Source: Xenorhabdus bovienii SS-2004 (GTDB lineage: Bacteria > Pseudomonadota > Gammaproteobacteria > Enterobacterales > Enterobacteriaceae). Taken from it: 64,000 nucleotides of DNA. The DNA lies in contig NC_013892.1 in the NCBI RefSeq assembly GCF_000027225.1, forward strand, positions 2,542,001-2,606,000, written 5' to 3'. The translations under genes were made by a program, and so were the position numbers. Shown here piece by piece: positions 8,551-17,536 of the stretch (position 1 is the stretch's first letter; the number at the start of each line of letters is the position of its first letter). A model generated the notes under the pieces. It did no database searches, was not told the origin of the DNA, and saw only the letters and a program-made list of their open reading frames with translations.

Positions 8551-9653
8551 TACCCGTCGTCATTGAAGATGCTTGATTTTTCATTTGTATCAGATCATGA
8601 TTGCGCCCATGAAAATTAATCTAACAGATGCCCAAAAAGACGCCCTCGAATTGATGCATGATACGACTCGCGATGGACGAGTACGTGACCGCATCAAGGC
8701 CGTGCTTTTGGCCTCAGAAGGCTGGACTGCCCAGATGATTGCTCAGGCTTTGCGGATCCATGAAAGTACGGTGAGCCGCCATCTGAAAGATTACTTCTCT
8801 GAGGAAAAACTCGCCCCTGAAAATGGGGGCTCTGAAAGCCGTTTGTCTGCCGAACAAACAACAGAATTAGTTGAGTATCTGATGGCAAATTTGATGCACA
8901 CTACCGCACAAATTGTGGCCTATGTTCGGGCACGATGGCAGGTGACTTTCACTGTCGCAGGAATGACGAAATGGCTTCACCGTCAAGGTTTCAGCTACAA
9001 GAAGCCAATGGGTGCTCCGCATAAATTTGATGCGGATAAACAGCAACAGTTTATTGAAACCTACAACGCGCTGAAAGAAGAATGTGGCCAGAATGCGCCT
9101 ATTTTATTTATTGATGCGGTTCACCCGACCCTGTCCACAAAATTAAGTTATGGCTGGATGAAGAGCGGGCGGAAGCACGTCAAAGTGGTTGAAACCACAG
9201 GCAGTCGTACTCGACTCAACATCATGGGTGCCCTTAATTTACAACGGATTGAAGAGACTATTGTTCGTGAATATCCGACGATTAACGCGAAAAATGTCGT
9301 CCTTTTTTTCGGCTCAATCCGGGAAACCTATCCACTTTCGCAAAAAATCCACATTATTCTGGATGGTGCGGGTTATCACCGTTCCGGAGTCGTCCAATTT
9401 TTTGCCGAGGTTTTGAATATTGAGTTGCACTACCTGCCGCCTTACAGCCCTAATCTCAACCCGATTGAGCGATTATGGAAGTATGTGAATGAGCAGGTAC
9501 GAAACAATGTCTATTTTCCGGATACCAAAACATTCCGTGAAACGCTGCGCCACTTTTTTCATGTCACATTGCCAGAAAAAGCGAAAGAACTCACCACTCG
9601 GTTGACTGATAACTTCCAGATTTTAAAACCCGCATCTTCAAGTTAATTGCGTA
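8551..9653 (+). mobile_element. IS630-family element, copy 1
   Basis: This is a 1103-base element flanked by a duplicated TA (8549-8550 and 9654-9655), as expected for the IS630/Tc1 superfamily. The 24-base ends (tac-ccgtcgtcattgaagatgc and its partner ending ttaattgcgta) are imperfect inverted repeats sharing TTGAAGATGC. It has the same length as the copies at 44794 and 46231, and only one base difference was noticed in the coding region, so transposition is recent. It has landed just upstream of the lectin operon's presumed promoter. Confidence 0.9.
8609..9646 (+). CDS. IS630-family transposase
   Basis: This is a DDE transposase of 345 residues from ATG 8609 (MKINLTDAQKD). The N-terminal helix-turn-helix lies at about residues 30-65 (AQALRIHESTVSRHLKD). 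A winged-helix Rhs/IS630 domain with YKKPMGAPHKF follows. The catalytic Asp lies in FIDAVHP, the second Asp in ILDGAGYH and the Glu in NLNPIERLWK. The frame is open upstream to a TTG at 8573, but the ATG followed by a family-typical start is preferred. The gene is intact, so the element should be able to move. Confidence 0.9.
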   Translation: MKINLTDAQKDALELMHDTTRDGRVRDRIKAVLLASEGWTAQMIAQALRIHESTVSRHLKDYFSEEKLAPENGGSESRLSAEQTTELVEYLMANLMHTTAQIVAYVRARWQVTFTVAGMTKWLHRQGFSYKKPMGAPHKFDADKQQQFIETYNALKEECGQNAPILFIDAVHPTLSTKLSYGWMKSGRKHVKVVETTGSRTRLNIMGALNLQRIEETIVREYPTINAKNVVLFFGSIRETYPLSQKIHIILDGAGYHRSGVVQFFAEVLNIELHYLPPYSPNLNPIERLWKYVNEQVRNNVYFPDTKTFRETLRHFFHVTLPEKAKELTTRLTDNFQILKPASSS

Positions 9654-9655
9654 TA

Positions 9656-9899
9656 GAATCAATATTTATTGAATGTTATTTTATATTATTCTTAGCCAGA
9701 ATCTCAGATAGAATCAATAATTGCAATACTTATAATAAAAAAAAATTAAATGCTAAAATTAATAGTGGATTAATTTTATTACTCGCATATTCATCAATGA
9801 ATCATCAGTAAAGCAGATTATTTTTCCACCTTCCGTACCGGACAACCTTTATGCTTACCGTGAAATGTATGTCTGGTGATTGAGTGGTGATCTTCTTTC
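9656..9899. other. AT-rich intergenic, no gene
   Basis: I see no gene here. Two similar short stretches, tagaatcaatatttattg and tagaatcaataattgc, lie about 60 bases apart. The right end grades into the Tn3 remnant. Confidence 0.4.
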
Positions 9900-10049
9900 T
9901 TAGGGAATATCACTGGTTCAGGCCAAAGTCCGGTTGCCGTGATTCATGGCTTGAGCCACAATCACAGCCATCAGACTGTCAGCATCAGCATCCTTATTTT
10001 TTGCATAACGGGTGCGCAACGCGGTTGCATCCTGAAACGGGTGCGACCC
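9900..10049 (-). pseudogene. Tn3-family transposase remnant
   Basis: The minus strand reads FQDATALRTRYAKNKDADAD, SLMAVIVAQAMNHGNRTLA, a stop at 9918-9920, then TSDIP and a second stop. This layout (an Arg-rich start, then MAxIxAQAMNHG, then SDIP) is that of a conserved block in the C-terminal half of Tn3-family TnpA. Only about 50 codons remain. ISAs1 truncates the upstream side at 10050, and two in-frame stops show decay. Confidence 0.55.
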
Positions 10050-11184
10050 AGGGCAATCGCATATAAATTTGCTGGGCTTTACCCAATACCGTAAGCAGAT
10101 ATTTGTCCTCCCAATCCGCCCGTTTACGGCGGGCTTTAATTCCTGCTTTGGTAGGGGACAACCGAAGTAAATTCAACGCGATTTTATTGAGTAATGCCAT
10201 ATTAGCCGCCGCATTGCCCTCCTGCATCCGCTGTTGATCTTCATTAAATGCAATGTCCAGACACCAATGGAGTTGCGTTTCTATTTGCCAGTAACTGCGG
10301 ATCGCTGTCGCTGCCCGTTGAGCCTCTGTCGGACGTAAAGTGCTGATAAAATAACAGCTCTCCCGGCTCACTTCATTTCCTACATAGCGTTCGCGGATCA
10401 CCCGTATTATGCTGTGTAAACCACACCAGCACGCCTTTTCCGGCAACCAATCAACATGGGTCATTTGTACTGTGCGTCGCTCAATGCGGCCATGTCCGGC
10501 ATCCACGTCTTCATATTCGCTCAGGTGCTCCGGTTGGGATGAGACATAATCGAAATAATGGCTGACATCATTATACAGGCCGGGATGATTTTCTTTCAGG
10601 CTCAGTACGTAATCCGCGCCCGCTTCATGTAATTGATGAGCAATCGCTTTCTGGCATCCCATGGCATCGATAGTCACCAGACTTCCAGACAAAACCAATC
10701 GTCGAAGTAACTCAGGAATAGCGGTGATTTCATTGGATTTACTCTCCACTTTCACTTGTCCCAGAACTAAGCGATTGGTACAGGCAAAGGCGCTGACCAG
10801 ATGGATTGCCGCCTTGCCGTTGGCTTTATCGAGTGACCGGCGCATGGTTTTGCCATCAATAGCGATGATATCCTGATCAACTCCTTGTGCCAGCGTAGAT
10901 ATCCAGGAGGTGAAACAGTCGGCAAAAGCCTGCGTATCAAGTGCAGCAAAGACACGACCAAAGGTATCGTGAGAGGGGATGCCATTAGTGAGATCAAGCA
11001 GTTGGGTAAAGAAATCCTGTTTAGATTCGCCAAACTCTTCAATTTCGACCCAACCTTCAGCGCCACAAATCACAGCGCAGATGGCGATAGTCAGGATATT
11101 TTCCAAACTATGCAACTGAGTTCGTTGAACTCGGGGATCTTCAAGTGAGGCAAAATGCTGTAACAAAGGGCTGACAGAGGACAT
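9994..11184 (-). CDS. ISAs1-family transposase with lost stop codon
   Basis: This is an H-repeat/ISAs1-type DDE transposase starting MSSVSPLLQHFASLEDPR. The N-terminal DDE_Tnp_1-associated domain (AICAVICGAEGWVEIEEFG) is followed by the catalytic Asp in IAIDGKTMRRS, a second Asp in VTIDAMGCQ and the Glu region WQIETQLHWCLDIAF. In copy 2 the protein stops after GKAHQI at a TAG. Here that codon is TAT, so translation continues about 22 residues into the flanking Tn3 remnant (YMRLPWVAPVSGCNRVAHPL), giving 396 residues. The core is intact; whether the tail affects activity is unknown. Confidence 0.85.
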   Translation of the reverse strand: MSSVSPLLQHFASLEDPRVQRTQLHSLENILTIAICAVICGAEGWVEIEEFGESKQDFFTQLLDLTNGIPSHDTFGRVFAALDTQAFADCFTSWISTLAQGVDQDIIAIDGKTMRRSLDKANGKAAIHLVSAFACTNRLVLGQVKVESKSNEITAIPELLRRLVLSGSLVTIDAMGCQKAIAHQLHEAGADYVLSLKENHPGLYNDVSHYFDYVSSQPEHLSEYEDVDAGHGRIERRTVQMTHVDWLPEKACWCGLHSIIRVIRERYVGNEVSRESCYFISTLRPTEAQRAATAIRSYWQIETQLHWCLDIAFNEDQQRMQEGNAAANMALLNKIALNLLRLSPTKAGIKARRKRADWEDKYLLTVLGKAQQIYMRLPWVAPVSGCNRVAHPLCKK

Positions 11185-11257
11185 AAGGATGGATTTAAAA
11201 GCTGCATAACGACATGAAATTAAACCATTGTCAATGAATTTTAGATGCGATTGCCCT
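10050..11257 (-). mobile_element. ISAs1-family element, copy 1
   Basis: This is a 1208-base element with ends agggcaatcgcat on both sides and the same length as copy 2 (34186-35393, opposite orientation). The flanks do not match each other, so the target duplication has been lost through rearrangement or later insertion. It truncates a Tn3 remnant on the left and abuts a decayed IS630 element on the right. Confidence 0.85.
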
Positions 11258-12164
11258 AGTACTGTGGCTAAGGGCTATAGCTAAATCATATTAATATGAC
11301 ATAATATCTAACTCTAAGATAACAAGGCATAAAATGAGATGGGCTACAGCTTAGATTTTCGAAAGCGAGTACTGGCATACAAAGACAAGCATTCGTTGAC
11401 TTTCGAACAAACGAGTGCCCATTTTGAGATCTCCATGCGTACCTTGTTCCGGTGGTGCAATAAAATAGAACCTTGCATGACCCGCGATAAACCCGCCACG
11501 AAAATCCCTGATAAGGTACTCATTGCAGATGTCCAAAATTTTTCTGATGACTCTCAATGGGAAAGAGCAAAACGTTTAGGTGTCTCATAATCGGCTATTC
11601 ATTACGCCTTGAAACGGCTGAATATCACCCCGAAAAAAAACGCTCCAACACCCTCGCGCTGATCCTCAAGCTCGTCAGGCATTTATCGAGCACATCAGCG
11701 ATGATGAACAGACTGGCAGACCCCTTGTTTATTTGGATGAAAGTGGTTTTGCTCAATCGATGCCACGTAAACAGGGGTATTCGGAAAAAGGGTTACGCTG
11801 TTTTGGTACGCATGACTGGCACGCAAAAGGCCGTCTCAACGTCATTGGCGCCATTCTCGAAAATACCTTCGTCACCTTAAGCTTATTTACCGGGAATATT
11901 AATGCCGATGTTTCTTATGCGTGGATGACGCAAGATTTGCTGCCAAAGCTTCCACACGGAGCAGTGATAGTGATGGATAATGCGCCTTTCCATAAACGGA
12001 ATGACACGACACAAGCGATAGCAGACAGCAGATGTCAACTGGAATGGCTTCCCGCTTATAGTCCGGATTTAAACCCTATAGAACACAAATGGGGCGGAGC
12101 AAAAGCGATAAGGAGGCAAAAAAGATGTTCAGTTGATGAGTTGTTTACGGAGCATATTGAATAG
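11258..12164 (+). pseudogene. IS630-family transposase pseudogene (second lineage)
   Basis: Coding starts at ATG 11339 (MGYSLDFRKRVLAYKD) with the usual IS630 helix-turn-helix and reads KRLGVS, then meets an in-frame TAA at 11588-11590. The same frame resumes with SAIHYALKRLNITPKK. A frameshift near 11660 then moves it into the frame of VYLDESGFAQSMPRKQGY and later VIVMDNAPFHK and YSPDLNPIEHKWG, the last two catalytic blocks. It is unrelated at the sequence level to the three intact IS630 copies. The stop plus the frameshift make it non-functional. Confidence 0.8.
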
Positions 12165-12184
12165 GTCAGGTTATGTTGATTCTG

Positions 12185-12515
12185 CTATATCTCCGGACAC
12201 TCCAGACGCATTCGTAGTCAATATTCTCTGGCGACCAACCCATTGATAATCCCTCAGACAAGATGTTTTCATGCCGGGGGTGGTATTTTCTAAACTTAAA
12301 AGCGGTCTTTTTTCGATTATTTTTCAATATTTCAGCAGACTTAGCACAATATTGTTTATTGTTTGCATTCCGTTTCAGTTCACGTGAAACCGTGCTGGAA
12401 TGAACACCAAGCGATTCAGCGTTTGATGTTGTGGAAAGCCCCTGTTATACAGGGCTTGAAGCTGATATCTTTGCTCGGGAGTCAACTGTCGGTACTGTCT
12501 GGTTTGTTTATGCAT
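12185..12515 (-). pseudogene. IS30-family transposase remnant (N-terminal part)
   Basis: The minus strand begins MHKQTRQYRQLTPEQRYQLQ, then a frameshift leads into ESLGVHSSTVSRELKRNANN, KQYCAKSAEILKNNRKK and GWSPENIDYECVW. This is the helix-turn-helix and start of the integrase core of an IS30-type transposase. The catalytic core is missing because the sequence runs into the IS630 pseudogene. Confidence 0.7.
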
Positions 12516-12757
12516 ATCAGGCCATGATTTCAGGTGTGAGAGCCATGAAATGTATCACAGTTGACTCACTCCTTTTAATATCCCGCCGATTGCACTTAAT
12601 ATGTTAACTCAGCGCATGTTGGTATCCTTTTATTGATCTGATACCGTCAATTTAGAGTAAAACTGTGACGGTCTTTTGAGTCAATTAATATAACGTATAT
12701 TGCGATACCGTCAAAAATTGAATACTGAGGTGGTGTGATTTGGTGAGATACAGGGAT
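12516..12757. other. Non-coding debris between IS30 remnant and guaA
   Basis: There is no gene. The motif gataccgtcaa occurs twice in direct orientation (about 12640 and 12705), and gtgacggtc, its inverse, lies between them. These may be ends of a lost element. Confidence 0.35.
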
Positions 12758-12760
12758 AAA

Positions 12761-12782
12761 AAGACCCTGAAATCAGGGTCTT
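12761..12782 (-). terminator. Rho-independent terminator after guaBA
   Basis: The stem AAGACCCTG/CAGGGTCTT (12761-12769 with 12774-12782) is followed on the minus strand by TTTAT. It lies just downstream of guaA. Confidence 0.85.
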
Positions 12783-12828
12783 AATTAGAAAATTATGATG
12801 ATTTGGGGAGGCTTGGGAAGACTCTAGA

Positions 12829-14406
12829 TCATTCCCACTCGATCGTCGCAGGTGGCTTACCGCTGATATCATAGACTACCCGCGATATACCATTGATCTC
12901 ATTAATGATCCTGTTCGACACACGACCTAAGAAATCATATGGCAGGTGTGCCCAGTGAGCAGTCATAAAGTCAATGGTTTCTACTGCACGCAGGGAAACG
13001 ACCCAATCGTATTTACGGCCATCACCCATTACGCCGACAGAGCGCACTGGCAGGAATACAGTGAACGCCTGACTGACTTTATTGTACAGATCCGCTTTAT
13101 GCAGTTCTTCAATAAAGATAGCATCTGCACGGCGCAGCAGATCACAATACTCTTTCTTCACTTCACCTAATACACGCACACCAAGACCTGGGCCTGGGAA
13201 TGGATGGCGGTACAGCATGTCATATGGCAGACCCAGTTCCAAACCAATACGGCGAACTTCGTCTTTAAACAGCTCTTTCAGCGGTTCAACTAATCCCAGT
13301 TTCATATCGTCCGGCAGACCACCCACATTGTGGTGAGATTTGATAACGTGGGCATTGCCTGTCGCAGAAGCAGCAGATTCGATAACATCTGGATAAATTG
13401 TACCCTGTGCCAGCCATTTAACCTGAGTTTGTTTTGATGCTTCTTCATCAAATACATCAATAAAGACATGGCCGATGGTTTTACGCTTGGCTTCTGGCTC
13501 ATCAATACCCGCCAACGCAGACAGGAAGCGCTCTTCTGCCTTAACATGAACGAGGTTCAGGTCGAATTTACCCTCAAACATTGCCATAACCTGATCGGCT
13601 TCATTCAGACGCAACAGACCGTTGTCTACAAAAACACAGGTCAGACGTTTACCAATCGCGCGGTTCAGCAGCAATGCGGTTACGGAAGAATCCACACCAC
13701 CAGACAGTGCCAGAATAACGTGATCATCACCAATCTGCGTACGCAGGCGTTCTACAATATCGTCGATAATGGAAGCTGGCGTCCACAATACTTCACATTG
13801 ACAGATATCCAGTACAAAGCGTTGTAAAATATTCAAACCCTGATGAGTATGAGTCACCTCTGGGTGGAATTGTACGCCATAAAAACGTTTTTCATCATTG
13901 GCCATAATGGCAAACGGGCAGGTATCCGTGCTGGCAACGGTGATGAAACCTTCTGGAATAGCAGTGACTTTATCACCATGGCTCATCCAAACATCCAACA
14001 AAGGTTTACCGGATTCACTCTGAACATCCTGAATGCCACGGAATAATTCACAGTCATCTTTGATTTCAACTTGAGCATAACCAAATTCGCGCTCAGTAGA
14101 ATTGCCCACTTTGCCGCCCAGTTGCATGGACATAGTTTGCATACCATAGCAAATTCCCAGTACCGGCACACCTGCATGAAAGACATATTCCGGTGCACAC
14201 GGGCTATTATTCTCTGTTGTACTTTCCGGCCCACCCGAAAGGATGATACCACTCGGGTTAAATTCACGGATTTGCTCTTCCGTGACATTCCATGTCCAAA
14301 GTTCACAATAAACACCAATTTCACGAATACGGCGGGCAATTAGCTGGGTATATTGCGAACCAAAATCAAGGATCAGGATGCGATGCTGGTGGATATTAGT
14401 TGTCAT
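12829..14406 (-). CDS. guaA: GMP synthase (glutamine-hydrolysing)
   Basis: GuaA converts XMP, glutamine and ATP to GMP, the last step of guanine nucleotide synthesis in the cytosol. It is 525 residues, the E. coli length, from the ATG giving [20 protein letters not shown]; the frame extends 22 codons upstream but those residues are not family-like. Residues 1-205 form the class I amidotransferase domain, with nucleophile Cys in GICYGMQTM and His/Glu in [10 protein letters not shown]. The ATP pyrophosphatase P-loop [12 protein letters not shown] follows, and then the C-terminal dimerisation domain ending [10 protein letters not shown]. It is the second gene of guaBA, 76 bases behind guaB. Confidence 0.98.
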   Translation of the reverse strand: MTTNIHQHRILILDFGSQYTQLIARRIREIGVYCELWTWNVTEEQIREFNPSGIILSGGPESTTENNSPCAPEYVFHAGVPVLGICYGMQTMSMQLGGKVGNSTEREFGYAQVEIKDDCELFRGIQDVQSESGKPLLDVWMSHGDKVTAIPEGFITVASTDTCPFAIMANDEKRFYGVQFHPEVTHTHQGLNILQRFVLDICQCEVLWTPASIIDDIVERLRTQIGDDHVILALSGGVDSSVTALLLNRAIGKRLTCVFVDNGLLRLNEADQVMAMFEGKFDLNLVHVKAEERFLSALAGIDEPEAKRKTIGHVFIDVFDEEASKQTQVKWLAQGTIYPDVIESAASATGNAHVIKSHHNVGGLPDDMKLGLVEPLKELFKDEVRRIGLELGLPYDMLYRHPFPGPGLGVRVLGEVKKEYCDLLRRADAIFIEELHKADLYNKVSQAFTVFLPVRSVGVMGDGRKYDWVVSLRAVETIDFMTAHWAHLPYDFLGRVSNRIINEINGISRVVYDISGKPPATIEWE

Positions 14407-14482
14407 TTGAGGTGAATTCCAAAAACAAGTGGCAAGAAAAATAAAGAAGTCAGTGGCCCGATAGTGGGCCACCCTAAATAAA

Positions 14483-15949
14483 TTACAAACCTAAACGATA
14501 GTTTGGTGATTCTTTGGTGATGGTCACGTCATGTACATGACTTTCCTGAATGCCTGCACCACTGATACGAACGAATTCTGCTTTAGTTCTCAGTTCGTCA
14601 ATAGTGGCACAGCCTGTTAACCCCATGCAGGAACGTAAGCCACCCATTTGCTGGTGAACGATGCTTTTCAACAGGCCTTTGTAAGCCACACGGCCTTCGA
14701 TGCCTTCTGGCACCAGTTTGTCTGCCGCGTTATCGGTCTGGAAGTAACGGTCAGAGGAGCCTTTGGACATCGCGCCCAGTGATCCCATACCACGGTAGGA
14801 TTTGAAAGAACGGCCCTGATAGAGTTCAATTTCCCCAGGGGATTCTTCTGTACCGGCCAGCATTGACCCCACCATGACGCATGATGCGCCCGCCGCAATC
14901 GCTTTAGCGATATCACCAGAGAAGCGGATTCCACCGTCAGCAATCACAGGAATACCAGTACCTTCCAGGGCTTCCACTGCATCAGCAATCGCCGTGATTT
15001 GAGGGACACCGACACCAGTAACGATACGGGTAGTACATATAGAACCAGGGCCAATACCGACTTTCACTGCGTTAACGCCGGCTTCAAACAGTGCCTTAGC
15101 ACCTTCGCCAGTCGCTACGTTACCACCAATGATTTGCAAATCAGGATATTTAGCACGAGTTTCGCGAATACGCTGCAAAACACCTTCAGAATGACCGTGG
15201 GATGAGTCGATAAGCAGGATATCCACGCCCGCAGCTACCAGCGCATCAACACGTTCTTCATTGCCAGCACCTGCACCGACCGCAGCACCAACCCGCAGAC
15301 GACCCTCTTCATCTTTACAGGCGTTTGGCTTACGTTCTGCTTTCTGGAAATCTTTCACAGTGATCATGCCAAGCAAGTGGAAACTATCATCAACGACCAG
15401 TGCTTTCTCAACACGCTTTTCGTGCATTTTCTGCAACACAACTTCGCGCGCTTCACCTTCTTTTACAATGACTAGACGCTCTTTCGGCGTCATTACCGCA
15501 GTCACTGGCTGATCCAGATCAGTAACGAAACGTACATCACGGCCAGTAATGATACCTACCAGTTCGTTCTCTTCTGTCACGACAGGATAACCTGCGAAAC
15601 CATTACGTTTAGTCAGTTCATGTACTTCACGCAGTGTAGTTTGTGGCGTTACAGTAACAGGGTTAGTCACCACACCACTTTCGTGTTTTTTCACGCGGCG
15701 GACTTCTTCTGCCTGACGCTCAATGGGCATATTCTTGTGAATAAAGCCGATACCCCCTTCCTGGGCCAGTGCAATTGCCAGAGCAGATTCCGTCACTGTA
15801 TCCATGGCCGCTGAGAGCATAGGAACGTTCAGACGAATAGTGGAAGTTAATTGAGTGGACAGATCTGCTGTATTAGGCAGGACTGTAGAATGGGCAGGAA
15901 CCAACAAAACGTCATCAAAAGTTAATGCTTCTTTTTTAATTCGCAACAT
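14483..15949 (-). CDS. guaB: IMP dehydrogenase
   Basis: GuaB oxidises IMP to XMP with NAD, the committed step to GMP. It is 488 residues from ATG 15949 ([20 protein letters not shown]); a TTG two codons earlier is less likely. A TIM-barrel is interrupted at about residues 93-205 by two CBS domains. The active-site loop [11 protein letters not shown] carries the catalytic Cys, and the mobile flap ([19 protein letters not shown]) follows. It is co-transcribed with guaA. A likely promoter and PurR-like site lie upstream at about 16002-16027. Confidence 0.98.
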   Translation of the reverse strand: MLRIKKEALTFDDVLLVPAHSTVLPNTADLSTQLTSTIRLNVPMLSAAMDTVTESALAIALAQEGGIGFIHKNMPIERQAEEVRRVKKHESGVVTNPVTVTPQTTLREVHELTKRNGFAGYPVVTEENELVGIITGRDVRFVTDLDQPVTAVMTPKERLVIVKEGEAREVVLQKMHEKRVEKALVVDDSFHLLGMITVKDFQKAERKPNACKDEEGRLRVGAAVGAGAGNEERVDALVAAGVDILLIDSSHGHSEGVLQRIRETRAKYPDLQIIGGNVATGEGAKALFEAGVNAVKVGIGPGSICTTRIVTGVGVPQITAIADAVEALEGTGIPVIADGGIRFSGDIAKAIAAGASCVMVGSMLAGTEESPGEIELYQGRSFKSYRGMGSLGAMSKGSSDRYFQTDNAADKLVPEGIEGRVAYKGLLKSIVHQQMGGLRSCMGLTGCATIDELRTKAEFVRISGAGIQESHVHDVTITKESPNYRLGL

Positions 15950-16001
15950 GGGCAATATCTCACCAAGCTATGGGCAATAAGGCATAAAATATTGCCGCGG
16001 C

Positions 16002-16027
16002 ATTATACAGGCCGTAATCGATTGCCT
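16002..16027 (-). promoter_or_regulatory. guaBA promoter -10 with PurR-like box
   Basis: On the minus strand a TATAAT hexamer occupies 16007-16002. Ten bases upstream of it, 16027-16012 reads AGGCAATCGATTACGG, matching 11 of 16 positions of the PurR operator consensus by eye. Purine repression of guaBA is known in enterobacteria. The -35 is poor. Confidence 0.5.
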
Positions 16028-16119
16028 CCAGCATTTTTTAAAAAAATTTCTTGATTCGTATTCTGGGATGATTAGTATCAGTTAATTAACCTCTTGCTTT
16101 GAAATTTGATCTGGCTCAC

Positions 16120-17487
16120 ATGTCACTACCAACCAACACCGGAATTTTTTCTGTTAGTCGCCTGAATCAGACTGTCCGTCAGCTATTGGAGCTGGAAATG
16201 GGTAGAATTTGGCTAAGTGCTGAAATTTCTAATTTTTCCCAGCCTTCATCAGGGCATTGGTACTTCACGTTAAAAGATGAACGAGCACAAATTCGTGCTG
16301 CCATGTTTCGTAGCAGCAATCTGCGGGCAACATTTCGTCCACAAAATGGTCAGCAGGTGTTGGTGCGTGCACAGATTACGCTATATGAGCCACGGGGTGA
16401 CTATCAACTGATTGTGGAAAGTATCCAACCTGCTGGAGATGGACTGCTACAGCAACAATTTGAGATACTGAAACAGAAACTCACCTCAGAAGGGTTATTT
16501 GATTCGATCCATAAAAAGCCACTGCCCTCACCAGCAAAACGCCTCGGTGTCATTACCTCCGCCAGTGGCGCGGCGCTGCATGATATTCTCCATATCCTGA
16601 AACGCCGAGATCCATCACTGCCAATTATCATTTATCCCACTGCGGTTCAGGGAGCTGAAGCGCCGTTACAGATTATTCGGGCGATTGAACTGGCAAATGA
16701 TCGGCAGGAGTGTGATGTTTTAATTGTCGGCCGTGGCGGAGGTTCGCTGGAAGATTTGTGGTGTTTCAATGATGAGCAGGTAGCGCGGGCAATCTTCCAG
16801 AGCCGTATTCCTATCGTTAGCGCAATTGGGCATGAGACCGATGTCACAATTGCAGATTTTATAGCCGATCTACGCGCACCTACGCCTTCTGCGGCCGCTG
16901 AGCTAGTCAGTCGCAATCAAATTGAGCTGTTGAGGCAGGTTCAATCTCTGCAACAACGACTCGAAATGGCGATGGATTACTTTTTTGCCCAAAAACTGCG
17001 TATTTTTAATACGTTGCAGCATCAGCTCCAGCAACAGCGCCCTGATTTGCGGCTGGCTCGTCAGCAGAATAAATTAGTGGAATTACGTCAAAAACTGGTC
17101 GATAGCCTCCTGCGCTGTTTGAAGCAACATTTTCTTTCACATGAGAAGCTAAATCTACGACTCTTACAGACAAATCCTGAGCAGCAAATTCGGCATTATA
17201 GCCAACAGATCCAACAATATGATTTTCGGTTGAAGCAAGCGATTGAACGCCAATTAGGACATTATCGGGAGAAATTTGCGGTTTCCTGCTCCCAGCTCAA
17301 TGCAGTCAGCCCACTGGCGACGCTGCAACGCGGTTATAGTATCAGTGAAACTGCGGATGGCACTTTACTGAAGGAAACTAAGCAAGTGAAAGTTGGGGAT
17401 ACCCTAAACACTCGATTACAGGATGGCTGGGTTAAAAGTCAGGTGATTCAAGTAAAAAGACCGACCAAGAGAGAAAAATTACAATAG
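16120..17487 (+). CDS. xseA: Exodeoxyribonuclease VII large subunit
   Basis: XseA is the catalytic subunit of ExoVII, which degrades single-stranded DNA from either end together with XseB. It is 455 residues from ATG 16120 ([20 protein letters not shown]); a TTG at 16099 is possible but unlikely. The N-terminal OB fold spans about residues 10-110 (GHWYFTLKD). The catalytic domain contains [15 protein letters not shown] and [13 protein letters not shown], then [20 protein letters not shown] with the conserved His-Glu-Thr-Asp. A Gln-rich coiled-coil follows, then a C-terminal RGYS motif. It is divergent from guaBA, as in E. coli. Confidence 0.97.
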   Translation: MSLPTNTGIFSVSRLNQTVRQLLELEMGRIWLSAEISNFSQPSSGHWYFTLKDERAQIRAAMFRSSNLRATFRPQNGQQVLVRAQITLYEPRGDYQLIVESIQPAGDGLLQQQFEILKQKLTSEGLFDSIHKKPLPSPAKRLGVITSASGAALHDILHILKRRDPSLPIIIYPTAVQGAEAPLQIIRAIELANDRQECDVLIVGRGGGSLEDLWCFNDEQVARAIFQSRIPIVSAIGHETDVTIADFIADLRAPTPSAAAELVSRNQIELLRQVQSLQQRLEMAMDYFFAQKLRIFNTLQHQLQQQRPDLRLARQQNKLVELRQKLVDSLLRCLKQHFLSHEKLNLRLLQTNPEQQIRHYSQQIQQYDFRLKQAIERQLGHYREKFAVSCSQLNAVSPLATLQRGYSISETADGTLLKETKQVKVGDTLNTRLQDGWVKSQVIQVKRPTKREKLQ

Positions 17488-17498
17488 ATACAAAAAAT

Positions 17499-17530
17499 AG
17501 AAATAGCGGTGATTTCCTACCGCTATTTCT
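17499..17530. terminator. Bidirectional terminator between xseA and the haem receptor
   Basis: The 12-base-pair stem AGAAATAGCGGT/ACCGCTATTTCT (17499-17510 with 17519-17530) has A-rich and T-rich flanks on both sides, serving the two convergent genes. Confidence 0.8.
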
Positions 17531-17536
17531 ATTCTA

